Source of the DNA: Welwitschia mirabilis
Lineage: Eukaryota > Gnetophyta > Gnetopsida > Welwitschiales
Reading direction: 5' to 3'
DNA: 64,000 bases
Assembly (NCBI GenBank): GCA_051453625.1
Contig: JBOZIK010000001.1
Location: 164,371,269 to 164,435,268, forward strand
The notes under the pieces were generated by a model. It saw only the letters and a program-made list of their open reading frames with translations, did no database searches and was not told the origin of the DNA. Position numbers and translations under genes: made by a program. Positions 25,756 to 36,703 of the stretch are shown here, piece by piece (position 1 is the stretch's first letter; each line of letters starts with the position of its first letter).

Positions 25756-26434
25756 CTACTTTATAGAAGCATTGTATAATCATTTTAGAAAATCCCAACC
25801 ATATCTCATAAAGAACTATGAAGAAGAGATCTATTCCCTATTCTAGTCTACTCATCAATGTATAAACCAAAGAAAAAATCTTAGAAATAATGTGGACATA
25901 TTTGTAAAAGTTAACATACAAACTTATGGAAGAGAGTAACAGTCCTAATCCTAATCCACTGTGTCTACTACATCTCACTATAGAATGATGAGAAGAACTT
26001 AGGAGTAAATAGTAATAATTCTTTCTTTGAAATAGAAAATGAGATTTTGAATTAATTTCCAATATTCCACTCTTTAGAATATAACCAAAATGAGGATAAT
26101 AATGATTTAACGTAATAATTAAATAATAATTATAATAATGATGATGATGGTATAGAAATATTAGACCGTTTTTACAACTTTCACTTACTTTTGAAATATG
26201 AGCAAGAATTTTCAACTCAAGAAATATTCAAAAATATTCTATCATGTAATGAAGATAAGGAACACATTTCTGTTTGTAAGATTTCTATTGTACTAATAAC
26301 TCAAAGAATAATGTAATTCAACAAACTAATGATAAGACTAATAAAAAGAAGGAAGATAATAAAAAACCTATGAAGATCAAGCCAAATCAAATAGAGGATA
26401 GAGATGGGCTTCTATCCTTATCCCAATGGTAAAG
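25756..26434. other. Unassigned AT-rich stretch
   Basis: Open frames exist on both strands at about 25,838-26,215. They hold His/Tyr runs on the minus strand and Asn/Asp/Glu-rich residues on the plus strand (for example LLKYEQEFSTQEIF). I see no known motif. Confidence 0.4.
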
Positions 26435-28654
26435 TAAGAATCATTGAACTTAGAGGTAGAGGTAAATGAGATCTATCAAAAAATAATTTCATTAAAAATA
26501 AATTTAAAACTATATAATGAATACCTTACCAATATCACACAGTAACTTAGGTACATTCACACATAGAGGATAGGTTTCTCTCACACCTCTAGATATGTCT
26601 AATCTATAAAAATAGTGGTTTTGAAGGACACCATCCTTACATACAAAATGAAAATCTCCTTGCAAGGTAACACTCTCTTCTCCCCAGGGACAACTGACAA
26701 TACAATATCAAAAATGTACTTACAAGTACTATCACAATATAATACTCCTTATAAGGTAGCACTCTCCTCCCTTCAAGGACATTTAACAAAACAATAACAA
26801 AATGTACTCACAAGCATCATAAGAGTACATTCATATAAGAGTTTTCTTACAATATTAAACCATTGCAAGGGATCCTTAGGTTTGATAATTAGGAATAGAC
26901 TATACAAGAGTATTTAAGAATATAATAGTTCAACAATGTAAGTACGAACACATTGTTAATGGAGAGAACATGTTTCTTCTTGTTTTCTTCATCTAGAAGT
27001 GCTAAAGAATGATGCAACATTGTAAGATCTAATGTATGAAAGATGTAGTCACTTGAAAGTTTCTTACAAATGATAGCTTGATGCTTCATGAGTAGATCCA
27101 ATCACCCATGTAGTCATGCATGCATACCTTTTTTATTTTTATTTTGTGCTCTAGATGCATAATATCTATCCATCATATTATTCCTTTATATTGTTTGATT
27201 AGTTTCTAGTTTTTTTAACTCAGAGAGTAGACATCTAAACTTTGTAACTTCAATACAATGAATATAAATGCCTNNNNNNNNNNNNNNNNNNNNNNNNNNN
27301 NNNNNNNNNNNNNNNNNNNNNNNNNNNNNNNNNNNNNNNNNNNNNNNNNNNNNNNNNNNNNNNNNNNNNNNNNACTCTTCTTCCTTCAAGAACACTTAAC
27401 AAAACAATAACAAAATGTACTCACAAGCATCATAAGAGTACATTTATTTTCTTACAATATTAAATCCTTGCAAGGGATCCTTAGGTTTGATAATCAGGAA
27501 TAGACTATACAAGAGTATTCAAGAATATAATAGTTCAACAATGTAAGTACAAACACATTGTTAATGGAAAGAACATGTTTCTTCTTGTTATCTTCATCTA
27601 GAAGTGCTAAAGAATGATGCAGCATTGTAAGATCTAATGTATGAAAGATGTAGTCACTTGAAAGTTTCTTGTAAATGATAGCTTGATGCTTCATGAGTAG
27701 ATCCAATCACTCATGTAGTCATGCATGCATACCTTTTTTTTATTTTGTGCTCTAGATTCATAATATATATCCATCATATTATTCCTTTGTATTGTTTGAT
27801 GCGTTTCTAGTTTTTTCAACTCAGAGAGTAGACATCTAAACTATGTAACTTCCATACAATGAATATAAATGCCTAAGCACTAGGTATACAATGTTTACTT
27901 TATTTGATATGAACCTTTTACATAGATGTCTTTAAGATGGTAGATGTTTTCTAGCAGTCAGACGTCTTCAACATGGGAGACATCTTCAATCAAAGCGGCT
28001 AAACATTAATGAAACTTAAACTATAGGATCTCTATTCTAGGTTAATATAAAAGTGTTCAATTATGTATATGTGTTTATTCTATGTTAGCTTCATGTTTCA
28101 ATATAGCCATCTTCANNNNNNNNNNNNNNNNNNNNNNNNNNNNNNNNNNNNNNNNNNNNNNNNNNNNNNNNNNNNNNNNNNNNNNNNNNNNNNNNNNNNN
28201 NNNNNNNNNNNNNNNAAGTGCCTAAACATTAATGAAACTTAAACTATAGGATCTCTATTCTAGTTTAATGTAAAAGTGTTCAATTATGTAGATGTATTTA
28301 TTCCATGTTAGATTCATGTTTCAATATAGCCATCTTCATTAAGATAGACATCTTTAACCTATGATTTAAAAACTAACTTAGCATAGATATTTTTAATGTA
28401 GTATATGTCTTTATCATAGACATCTTCAAATGAGTGGACATGTTTCCCATAAATGTTTTTAATCCTACAAACATCTTTAGTTAGTTGTAAGACGGAATTT
28501 TAAACTTTAAGCTAAATTTTTCATGAGATTTAATATTTAAGAACTAACATGGACTTATGATTTTTGCTATTCAGTTTTTTCCATGTTAACTTATTTACAT
28601 AATAGCATAATATATTTGACAAGTAAAATCATCAAAACTAGATTTTTACCAATA
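26435..28654 (-). repeat. Copia-2 3' LTR (with two gaps and duplicated flanks)
   Basis: Pairs with 36,704-38,381 over its whole length. It contains two 100-N gaps (27,274-27,373 and 28,116-28,215). The block 26,761-27,273 returns from 27,374, and 27,993-28,115 returns from 28,216. Counting each once and dropping the Ns leaves about 1,384 bp, close to the partner. It holds several copies of AGACGTCT or its decayed forms. Confidence 0.87.
27960..27967. promoter_or_regulatory. Intact palindrome AGACGTCT in the 3' LTR
   Basis: A perfect 8-bp palindrome with the GACGTC core that plant bZIP factors bind (C-box). Decayed forms nearby: AGACATCT at 27,229, 27,830, 27,978, 28,346 and 28,418, and AGATGTCT at 27,924. 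The function is inferred from motif and clustering only. Confidence 0.5.
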
Positions 28655-28670
28655 ATTTTCCCTTTTTTGA
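28655..28670 (-). other. Copia-2 polypurine tract
   Basis: Minus-strand TCAAAAAAGGGAAAAT lies directly against the 3' LTR start TATTGG. Confidence 0.82.
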
Positions 28671-28689
28671 TGATGTCCAAAACTTAACA

Positions 28690-31560
28690 AATTGTATTAG
28701 GAAAATCAAATTTAACCAACTAAATTGAGATATTTAAATTCAAGAGAGAAAAGTACATAAGCATGTTTTAACAATAGTATTAAAAAATGATGTTTAACCA
28801 TATAAATAAATATGCAAAGTAATAATCAAGGAAGATACAAAAGTGTTAGATAATTCCATTCAAGAAAAGTAAGGACTAATCATGTAAATTATGCCAATAG
28901 TAGTGTGTTAATAACAAATAACATTAGATCATAGCATTTTAAAGATGTGTTAATAATAAATAATGTTAGAGCATGAAAACGTACCAATAACAAAATAGAT
29001 AATAATAGTATGCTAACAATGGTAGAAAATTAGTACATAATATATGTTAATAATCAAACATGATCATCAATCAACAAGGATGTTACTCAAGGAGTCCAAT
29101 TCTTCAACTCATAATGAAGTTCTCTATACCTATATAGGATGTCCATGCTAAAAACTAAGTGAAAATTCATTAGTATAGTATATGAATTCTCCTTCTTCAT
29201 CATTATCATCTTCATTATCATGAGTGATGAATGTCTAGATCATATAAGATGAGGAATATGTGTGTGAAGGCATGCGGAATTTCCTAGAAGGCCATAAAGA
29301 TATCTTACCAAATCCCTCATATACTTGTCTCTACATACATAAGTACATTTAAGGGGTGATAAAAGTCCTAAGAAAACTAGCAATGGTAATATCAGTAAAG
29401 GATTGTGGTGGTTCTATGGTAATTGGTGGAACATGAATGGGTTCTATATAAGGTGGTGATATAAGTATGTTTGATTGTAATGAGGGAGAAGGAGGTAACG
29501 ATTGATTTGTAGGGAAAGAAACAGAAAATTTGCAATGTGGCTTGTGGAATATAAGGGACTAAATATTATAGTTCTCTAAGTCTATTTGCTATTCCTCCTA
29601 TGATGGATCTAGATCTTGGTGCTCCACTTGAACTTGTGCTTGTGTGTAAGTGTGATGCTCTTTCTATACCTTTGACTTCTATCCTAAAGACTTTGAAGAA
29701 TTACTATCTACTATTCTCTTTGATTCATCACTTGTACCCTATGGAGCTAGAGGTGCCTCTTCCTCTAATTCATCCCTTTAATCTATTTAAGTAAGAGTCC
29801 TTATGGATTCTAAACTTCCTATTGGTACTTCTCCTTTACTAGCTATAAATCTATGCTTTTTTAGTCTTAACAAATTAAGGTCAATCTCTTTCTAACCATT
29901 TTTGTAATGTCTTTCAACCCCTTCTTAATGAATAATGAACTACAAGAAGTTATAAGTATGGTCTCTCAAACTATGATTTTAAAAGCATTTTGCTTGTATG
30001 CTTACTAGATAGTGTTGGTAGATACCATTTTTTACTAAATTCTACTAGAGGCATCTTTAAATGGATAAGGCTCACCTGTGGCATTGATATATTAGCATTA
30101 CTAATAATTAAACTGATTAAACAAGAGTGACCCAAGTTTTGACCCTTTTGAAATAATATAATAATATCCATGCATAGAATATTTCTAAGTCGATCTTTAA
30201 GTGGTAAGAAGATAGAACACAATGAATATCTACATGGATTATAGTAATTGTAGCTACCCCTGCTAACTAAAATGTTATAGAATATGATCAAGCTTAAAAT
30301 AAAAGAATTTGGAATTATGTCTTTACATTCTATGTTTTTATAAAAATTTGTTCTAGAAGATCTAAATGCAATATCACTCATAGGTCAGTTTGACATATTG
30401 ATATAATATGAAATAAATATATCTTTAAATGAATGAACATATAATTATAGGAGCTCAAAATCATCAATGCTAAGAATAGAATTAACAAAATTGGGAGTAA
30501 TATATAAAGAAGTACTTCTAACTTATGTTTGAAATGCCCTAGTGTTGTCATTAATATTATTAGTGTTGGCATAAAATTCTCTTATCACTATGTCTGAAAT
30601 TTCTTAATCCAATTATACAATCATGTCCCATTTAATATGAGAGAAGTATACTAGTAGTTGATCTTTCTCTATTTCTAAAAGATACATTTTCTTTCTACAA
30701 TTATTAAGTTTCTTATCCATGTCCTATATCATTTTGCAGTTGCCTCATTGTAGAACTAAGGCTTATATTGAAGTCATTATGGCTTTGTTATTAGTTCCTT
30801 ATCTCTTGAGGCATCATTAAAATTTCTTCCATTATTTTTTAAAAAATTTATGAAGAGTGAAACTAAAATTAACGAAAATGTAAAGTAATCACTAAAAATG
30901 TACACCTATGAGAAAAATAACATCTCTTTCTACTAGCTATGAAGATTTCTACCAAAATAAAGATGCATTTATAGATAAATCTAAGAAAAGAGAGCTTTCA
31001 GAAATGCTCTAAGATGAACATATATTAAATGTAGGATTGATAATGAGATATGGTGACCTCTTTTAAGATTAAAAAGGTTTAAAACCCTAGTTTTGAATGC
31101 ATTTTTTATTTGTATAATAGTTCTTAAAAAACATCTATCTAATGAAAGATGTCTAAAATGAGAAAAGTAAACATTTACTTCATAAAAGATGTCTATTATT
31201 AAAAATTTACAAGAAATTTTTTATACTATAAATATGTCTACTCATTCAAATATGTCTATTTCAAATTATTAAAGAAGCATACTTGACCTTCAAGAATGTT
31301 TGAAAACTTAAATATATCTACTTGATAGACATCTACATATGTAAATACATCTCTCTGATAGACATCAGTAATACTAAATAGGTCTACCCTAATGAATCTA
31401 AATACTTTGAAATTTTCTATGACTAATATTAAGATAATAGTACCACTTTAAAAAAGTAATGTAACATGCACAAAATTTAACTTTTTCATCATCTAATTAT
31501 GATCTCAACCAAAGGATATAATAAAGTTGAGATTTGAATGATATTACCTGATGACTTCCC
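28690..31560 (-). pseudogene. Copia-2 extra region between RNase H and 3' LTR (ORF3 relic)
   Basis: Ordinary copia elements have little here, while Sireviruses often carry a third, sometimes env-like, reading frame. Two open stretches remain on the minus strand: 30,572-30,378 (64 codons) and 30,381-29,971 (136 codons), overlapping by four bases. In the second, a stretch with FYNILVSRGSYNYYN, KDRLRNILCMDII and LGHSCLISLII has the spacing of the plant transposon domain found in ORF3 of Sireviruses (ILLPRG..., later LPYGMLLT). The likeness is weak and from memory. Three AGATGTCT/AGACATCT octamers (31,147; 31,187; 31,327) stand between RNase H and this frame. The role of ORF3 in such elements is unknown. 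Confidence 0.5.
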
Positions 31561-31925
31561 TAATTAGGCAAGGTTCAATTTCTAATTTTCTACACAATTT
31601 TATAAACCTTTTAGTACTTAGACATTTTATGAATACATTGGTAAAGTGATCATTGATACTAATATATTACATCATGATGTATTTGTTTTAAAAGTGCTTT
31701 TTAAGAAAGTAATGTCTGATCTCAATGTATTTGGTTCTTCAATGTTGTATTAAATTATCTGATGTTTATGTCAATTTTATTATCACAATAGATGGAAATG
31801 CTTTCTAAAGAGAATCTAAAATCTTTTAATATTTTCTTCATTTAAAGTCGTTGTGCATAAAAACTTCTAGTAGAAATATATTTAGGCTTAGTAGTTAAGA
31901 GAGGACTTGAGTTTTGCTTTTTTCT

Positions 31926-32040
31926 ATTTCATGAAATCAAAATTTCTAAGTAAGAAGTAGGTTCCACTTGTGCTTATTCTATCATCTTTACATCGTGTCC
32001 AATCTCCATTACAATACCCAACTAGATCAAGGAAGAAGTC
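31926..32040 (-). pseudogene. Copia-2 RNase H relic
   Basis: The minus strand reads DFFLDLVGYCNGDWTRCKDD followed by RISTSGTYF, matching the copia RNase H block GYCDADWAG...DDRKSTSG. The first catalytic Asp of the DAD motif is now Asn (G-to-A). Confidence 0.85.
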
Positions 32041-32249
32041 CTTTAAGTATCAAAGGCTCTAATTAGTAGTATCTTTTAAGTAATAAATGATATTTTAAAT
32101 AGCTATAAGATGTAATTATCTAGGATTACTTTGATAATGGGCACAAATTACTACACTTAATATAATATTGATTCTACTACTAGTTAGATACATAAACTAA
32201 CAATCATGCCTTTAGATAGCTTTTGATCGATCTTCTTTCCATGCTCATC

Positions 32250-33130
32250 TTTATCTAACTTTGTAATTTGATTCATTTAAATTTCTTTGTCTTTGCAATC
32301 CTATAAACCATATTTTACTAAAAAATTTTTGATTTATTTTTTTTTGTAAAATAAAAGTACCTTGTTTGTGTTGCATACCTTCTAGCCCTAATAAGTTACT
32401 TATTTCTTTCTTAAGACTCATTTGAAATTTATCCCACATTATCTTGGCAAACTTCTTACATAATGATTTGTTAGTGGATCTAAAAATAATATCATCTACA
32501 TATATTTATATAATAGTAAAATATTAACCATGTCTTTTAATAAATAATATAAGATCTAATGTACCTCTTTTAAAACCGTTTTTAATAAGATGATCTAATA
32601 ATTTCTCATATCAAGCTCTAGGTGCTTACTTAAGACCATAAAGAGGCTTATTCAATTTGTAAAGATGATCTAATTTGTAAGAATTTAAAAAAACTTTTAG
32701 TTTTTCAATCTAACTTCTTAAAGAATTCCATTTAGAAAGTCACTTTTTACATCTATTTGGTATAGTTTGAATCCTTTGACATAGGCAAAGGCTAAACTTA
32801 CTAATTTTATACATGCTACGAATACCAAGTTCCCTTTAAATTTTATGCCTTTTTATTGATTATATCCTTTGGCTACTAATCTTACTTTGTTTCTGATCAC
32901 AACATCATTTTTATTTATCTTGTTTTTGAAAATCCACNNNNNNNNNNNNNNNNNNNNNNNNNNNNNNNNNNNNNNNNNNNNNNNNNNNNNNNNNNNNNNN
33001 NNNNNNNNNNNNNNNNNNNNNNNNNNNNNNNNNNNNNCTTGTTTTTGAAAATCCACTTAGTGCCAATAAAAGGTCTATTTGATGGTCTTCGAGTGAGTTT
33101 TCAAACATTACATATTTCAAATTGATTAAG
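32250..33130 (-). pseudogene. Copia-2 reverse transcriptase relic
   Basis: Three landmarks are readable. About 33,056-32,853, around the gap, gives KNKINKND.VIRNKVRLVAKGYNQ (usual KNK...RNKARLVAKGYxQ). At 32,502-32,491 the catalytic YVDD is intact (TAT GTA GAT GAT), followed by IIF. The frame 32,439-32,251 gives FQMSLKKEISNLLGLEGMQ, where FEMSMMGEL.(Y/F)FLGLQ is usual. The gap at 32,938-33,037 lies between two exact copies of a 19-base stretch. Frames are broken in several places, so the enzyme is dead although its active-site motif survives. Confidence 0.87.
32938..33037. other. Assembly gap (100 N) with duplicated flanks
   Basis: CTTGTTTTTGAAAATCCAC ends at 32,937 and starts again at 33,038. 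Confidence 0.95.
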
Positions 33131-33274
33131 CACTTTTTGCATTATTAGCATCTATTGTTTATCATTTTTAACTTTATTAAATGTTTTATATTTAACCTGT
33201 GAAATATAAACTACAAAACCATACAATTCTTTAGTATAGCTTCTAGTTTGAATAACACTATAAGAACGACCTAT

Positions 33275-33374
33275 NNNNNNNNNNNNNNNNNNNNNNNNNN
33301 NNNNNNNNNNNNNNNNNNNNNNNNNNNNNNNNNNNNNNNNNNNNNNNNNNNNNNNNNNNNNNNNNNNNNNNNNN
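33275..33374. other. Assembly gap (100 N) with duplicated flanks
   Basis: About 76 bases from 33,199 (TGAAATATAAACTACAAAAC) return from 33,375 with a few differences. Confidence 0.95.
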
Positions 33375-33879
33375 TGAAATATAAGCTACAAAACCACACA
33401 ATTCTTTAGTATAGCTTCTAGTTTGAATACCACTATAAGGACTACCTATTATATTGCTAGTAGGGTAAATCCTCTTTAATCTAATCATGTTTGAAGGATT
33501 TTATTCATCCATATATTCTTCTTCCTCCTCACTATTTATTTGAGCAGAATAATGGCTAAATAATTGATTAATTTGCATAGGTATATGGTTATCTTGCACA
33601 TAGAAAGATATTGAATTAGTATCATTTACTTTAACATTTATGATTTCCTTTACTACATAGTTCTGTTGATGAACACTTAGTAAGGCTTACTGACTAATTG
33701 AATATCCTAGAAAAGTGTCATCATAAAATTTGGAACTGAACTTTCTTAACTTATCCTTTTCATTTAAGATAAAATACTTTAATCTAAAAATGTGAAATAA
33801 TCAACAAATTACTTATTAACATATCATAACTCATATGAAGTTTTAGAAGTAAAGTGTCTTACCAAAACTGGATTTGAAA

Positions 33880-34480
33880 CATAGCATGTAGCATTAATGG
33901 CTTTTGTCCAAAATAATAAAGCACTTGTTTATCATGCATTTTCATTCTAACCATTTCATTTAGTAATCTATTCCACTCCATTTTGTTAGAAGGTTCTCAG
34001 TGTAGATAATTTATGGAGAATGTTCAACTCTTTACAGAACTCTCTAAATCTTTCATTTTTATATTTCATATCATTATTACTTCTTATCATCTTGACTTTA
34101 TAATATTGATGATTCAATAACCTAATACATAGCTTAGAGAAAATATTAAATTCTTGATCACCATGTGCAAAAAAGGTTACCTATGTAAAATTAGAGTAAT
34201 CATCAACAATAGTTAAATAGTATTTTTCTTATCAACACTTCCTGTAGGAGATGAATCAATAATGTTAACATGTAAAAGATGTAAAGGACATTTAGTTGTA
34301 ATAAAGTTTTTCTTATCAAATATTACCATTTTCTACTTCTCTTTCTAGCATGCTTCACAAACTTGATTATAAATGCTTTTCAACATAGAAATTCCTCTTA
34401 TTTTTTTTTCATGGATATGATTTTGAAAAATTCTATGTTTACATGTCTAAGCTCCCTATGCCATAGCTTTTTTTTCACTT
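33880..34480 (-). pseudogene. Copia-2 integrase relic
   Basis: The zinc-binding end shows VCEAC followed by a decayed K-K block. It is followed by HLLHVN, where HxLHID(L/V)FGP is usual: the first catalytic Asp is Asn. Around 33,970-34,000 the motif PRTPQQNGVVERKN is reduced to RTF-stop-QNGV; the first Gln codon became TAA (33,986-33,988) while the second is still CAA. Several further stops occur. Confidence 0.8.
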
Positions 34481-34599
34481 GCTATACTTAATAAACACTT
34501 GGTTCTCTTGTTAGAAATATCTTACAGAGTATTGATATAGACATTTGACTTTTTAATAATAGCAAATAAGGCTTTTGTTGAATTTTGTTCTTTAATAAT

Positions 34600-34875
34600 A
34601 CAATCATCTTTTGTAAAAGTAATAAAAATTTGCATCACATAGTTGACTAACACTCAAAAGATTATGTTGGAAACCTTTTACAAAGAATACATTTTTTACC
34701 TCTGGTTGATTATCTCCTTCAATGTTTCTAATACTTTTGATAGGTGCTTCTATGTTATTTCTAAATGTTACCACTCCTTTATCTTATTTCACTAAGGTGG
34801 TAAAGCTAGATTTCTCTCTACTCATGTGCCTTGGAAATTCACTATCAACATAAAAGACATGTTTCTTTACTTCTC
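34600..34875 (-). pseudogene. Copia-2 protease relic
   Basis: Minus-strand FYVDSEFPRHMS corresponds to the copia protease active-site block YLDSGCSRHM. The Gly after the catalytic Asp-Ser is Glu (GAA, 34,838-34,840). The frame stays readable for more than 60 codons with one stop, through NVFFVKGFQHNLLSVSQLCD, the usual end of this domain. Confidence 0.83.
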
Positions 34876-35639
34876 TTAGTGAAATATTGACTAAAAGTGC
34901 TGATTTTATTTTGGAGCCCATACTTTCTTTGGTTTAGCCTACATAAAATGTTGTATCATACTTCTAGAACTTTTAGCATTGTTAGTGTAATATGTATTTT
35001 TGAATTTCATCAGATAATTATATTGATAATGGCCTCATTTGTAGAAAAAGTAGCAGTAATATTATTTATAAATACTATATTCTCATACCTTGATTTGTAG
35101 TTCCATTTGTTAAACAACGAGGGTAAAGTACGAATGGAGGATTCATTGTGACCTAAATCACTTTTGTCATTGGAGACTCTATGTCATTCAAGCATGATGT
35201 TTAATGTCTCCTATTCTTAAGTAAATTTATCATTAATTTTCTTTTAGTCTGAGAGTTCCTATCTTACATTCTTTAATTCACATGTTAGTCTACTTATCTC
35301 ATCTTTAAGAGTTGAGTTCCTAAATGATAATCTATTACAAGAATACTTTTCTTATTTATAAGCTAATTCATGAGAATGAAGTAATTTTTTTTATTTTATC
35401 ACATACCTTTTGTAATTTAATAAATTTTTCAAAAACTAAATCATACCTTTCTTGAAAATCCATACTTATTTCATGTTCACTATCTAATTTAGAATCTTCC
35501 TTTTTCTCATCATTTTTATTTTAAGTATATATAATGGACATATAAGAAGGATGATATTTTTCATCATCAGATGTTGCTAACTTAGTTGCATCTTCATCAT
35601 CATCACATCCTACGAAAAATGATACTTCTTTTCTTGGGC

Positions 35640-36630
35640 TCTTTCTTTTGTGATTTTTCTTTTATTTTATTAGAACTAGGACATTTTGAGGTTATGTGTG
35701 CTAATCCTCCACAACCCAACATTCTAACTTGAAAATATTAGATTTTGAACAGAATGAAGTCTTACTAAAATTCTTACCTTTAGAGATATATTTTTCTTGA
35801 AATCCAAATGATTTTCTATAGTGCTCCTTTTTACTATTCTTATGTAAGAGAATTATTTTGACTCTCCTTGTGATGAGAGAAAGTTCTTCATCTACATCAT
35901 TCTAAAAGTCATCTTCTTCTAGTTCTTTCTGTATCTTTTCTTTTGAATCTTGTCTTGTACTTTTATGAGCTTTAAGAGTAAGGGATTTTCCTTTTAAGAT
36001 ATCATCTTAAATGAGATTCATTTGTGTAAGTTGTTATAGCACTTTTTAATTCTTTAGTCTTCATAGAGTGAAAATCTATTAATTCTTTCATGGCTATTGT
36101 CTTGGGTTTTTAGTCTAAACTTAAATATCTAACAACCTTTTGTATTAACTTAGACTATGAAAGACTTTCATCAATGCCACATATAGCATTCACAATGTTG
36201 AAGACTCATGTGAAGAACTTATGAACTCTCTCATCATTGTCCATTTTGAGAATTTCAAGCTAAATTATTCATATAAGAAGCTTTAACTATTTGATGATAG
36301 AAGTTCCTTTATATATCCCTACTAGAACATTTCATGTCTTTTGTACTACCTTATATCTAGCTATTTGGTTAAACTACTCTATTATAAGAGCTATATAAAG
36401 AGCATTCTTTACTTTTGATTCATACATAAAGGCTATCTTTTATTTGTCTTCCTAGTATTTTCTAGACTTGATTTGTATTATGGTATTTTTTAAAATATCT
36501 ATTATGGATTTTATAGATTTTGAATAATCATCTTCTATATTTTTCCAAACCTGAAACTCATAAGGCTATAAGTACACTGCCTCCTCATCTTCCAGTAGGT
36601 ATAGTTAGTTACATTGAAGAATAGAGATCT
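35640..36630 (-). pseudogene. Copia-2 gag relic with zinc knuckle
   Basis: It starts with FNVTNYTYWKMR (36,617-36,582), the usual FNGxNYxYWKxRM start of Sirevirus-like gag. Later come WNVLVGIYKGTS (usual WDxLxxxxEGT) and AMKELIDFHSMKTKEL. At about 35,700-35,730 a zinc knuckle of the type C-x2-C-x4-H-x4-C is recognisable, with CGGLAHITSKCP in one frame and the first Cys in another, so one base is lost or gained inside the knuckle. Confidence 0.83.
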
Positions 36631-36690
36631 AATGGATGGCATCCCTTTTATAGTTCACTTGAATAAGTTAATCCTTTTTATGAGTACCCA

Positions 36691-36703
36691 CTCCAATTCT
36701 AGT
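36691..36703 (-). promoter_or_regulatory. Copia-2 primer binding site, badly decayed (possible)
   Basis: Minus-strand AATTGGAGT next to the 5' LTR end and about 75 bases before gag. Only the first bases (AATTGG) agree with the usual copia site. Confidence 0.3.

Noticed and set aside
25838-26215. 125-codon frame with a His/Tyr run
   Set aside because: Low-complexity antisense of an Asn/Asp-rich stretch; no conserved motif.
26889-27706. Two similar 70-codon frames starting MDLLMKHQA
   Set aside because: They lie in the Copia-2 LTR and recur in the other LTR; repeat sequence, not genes.
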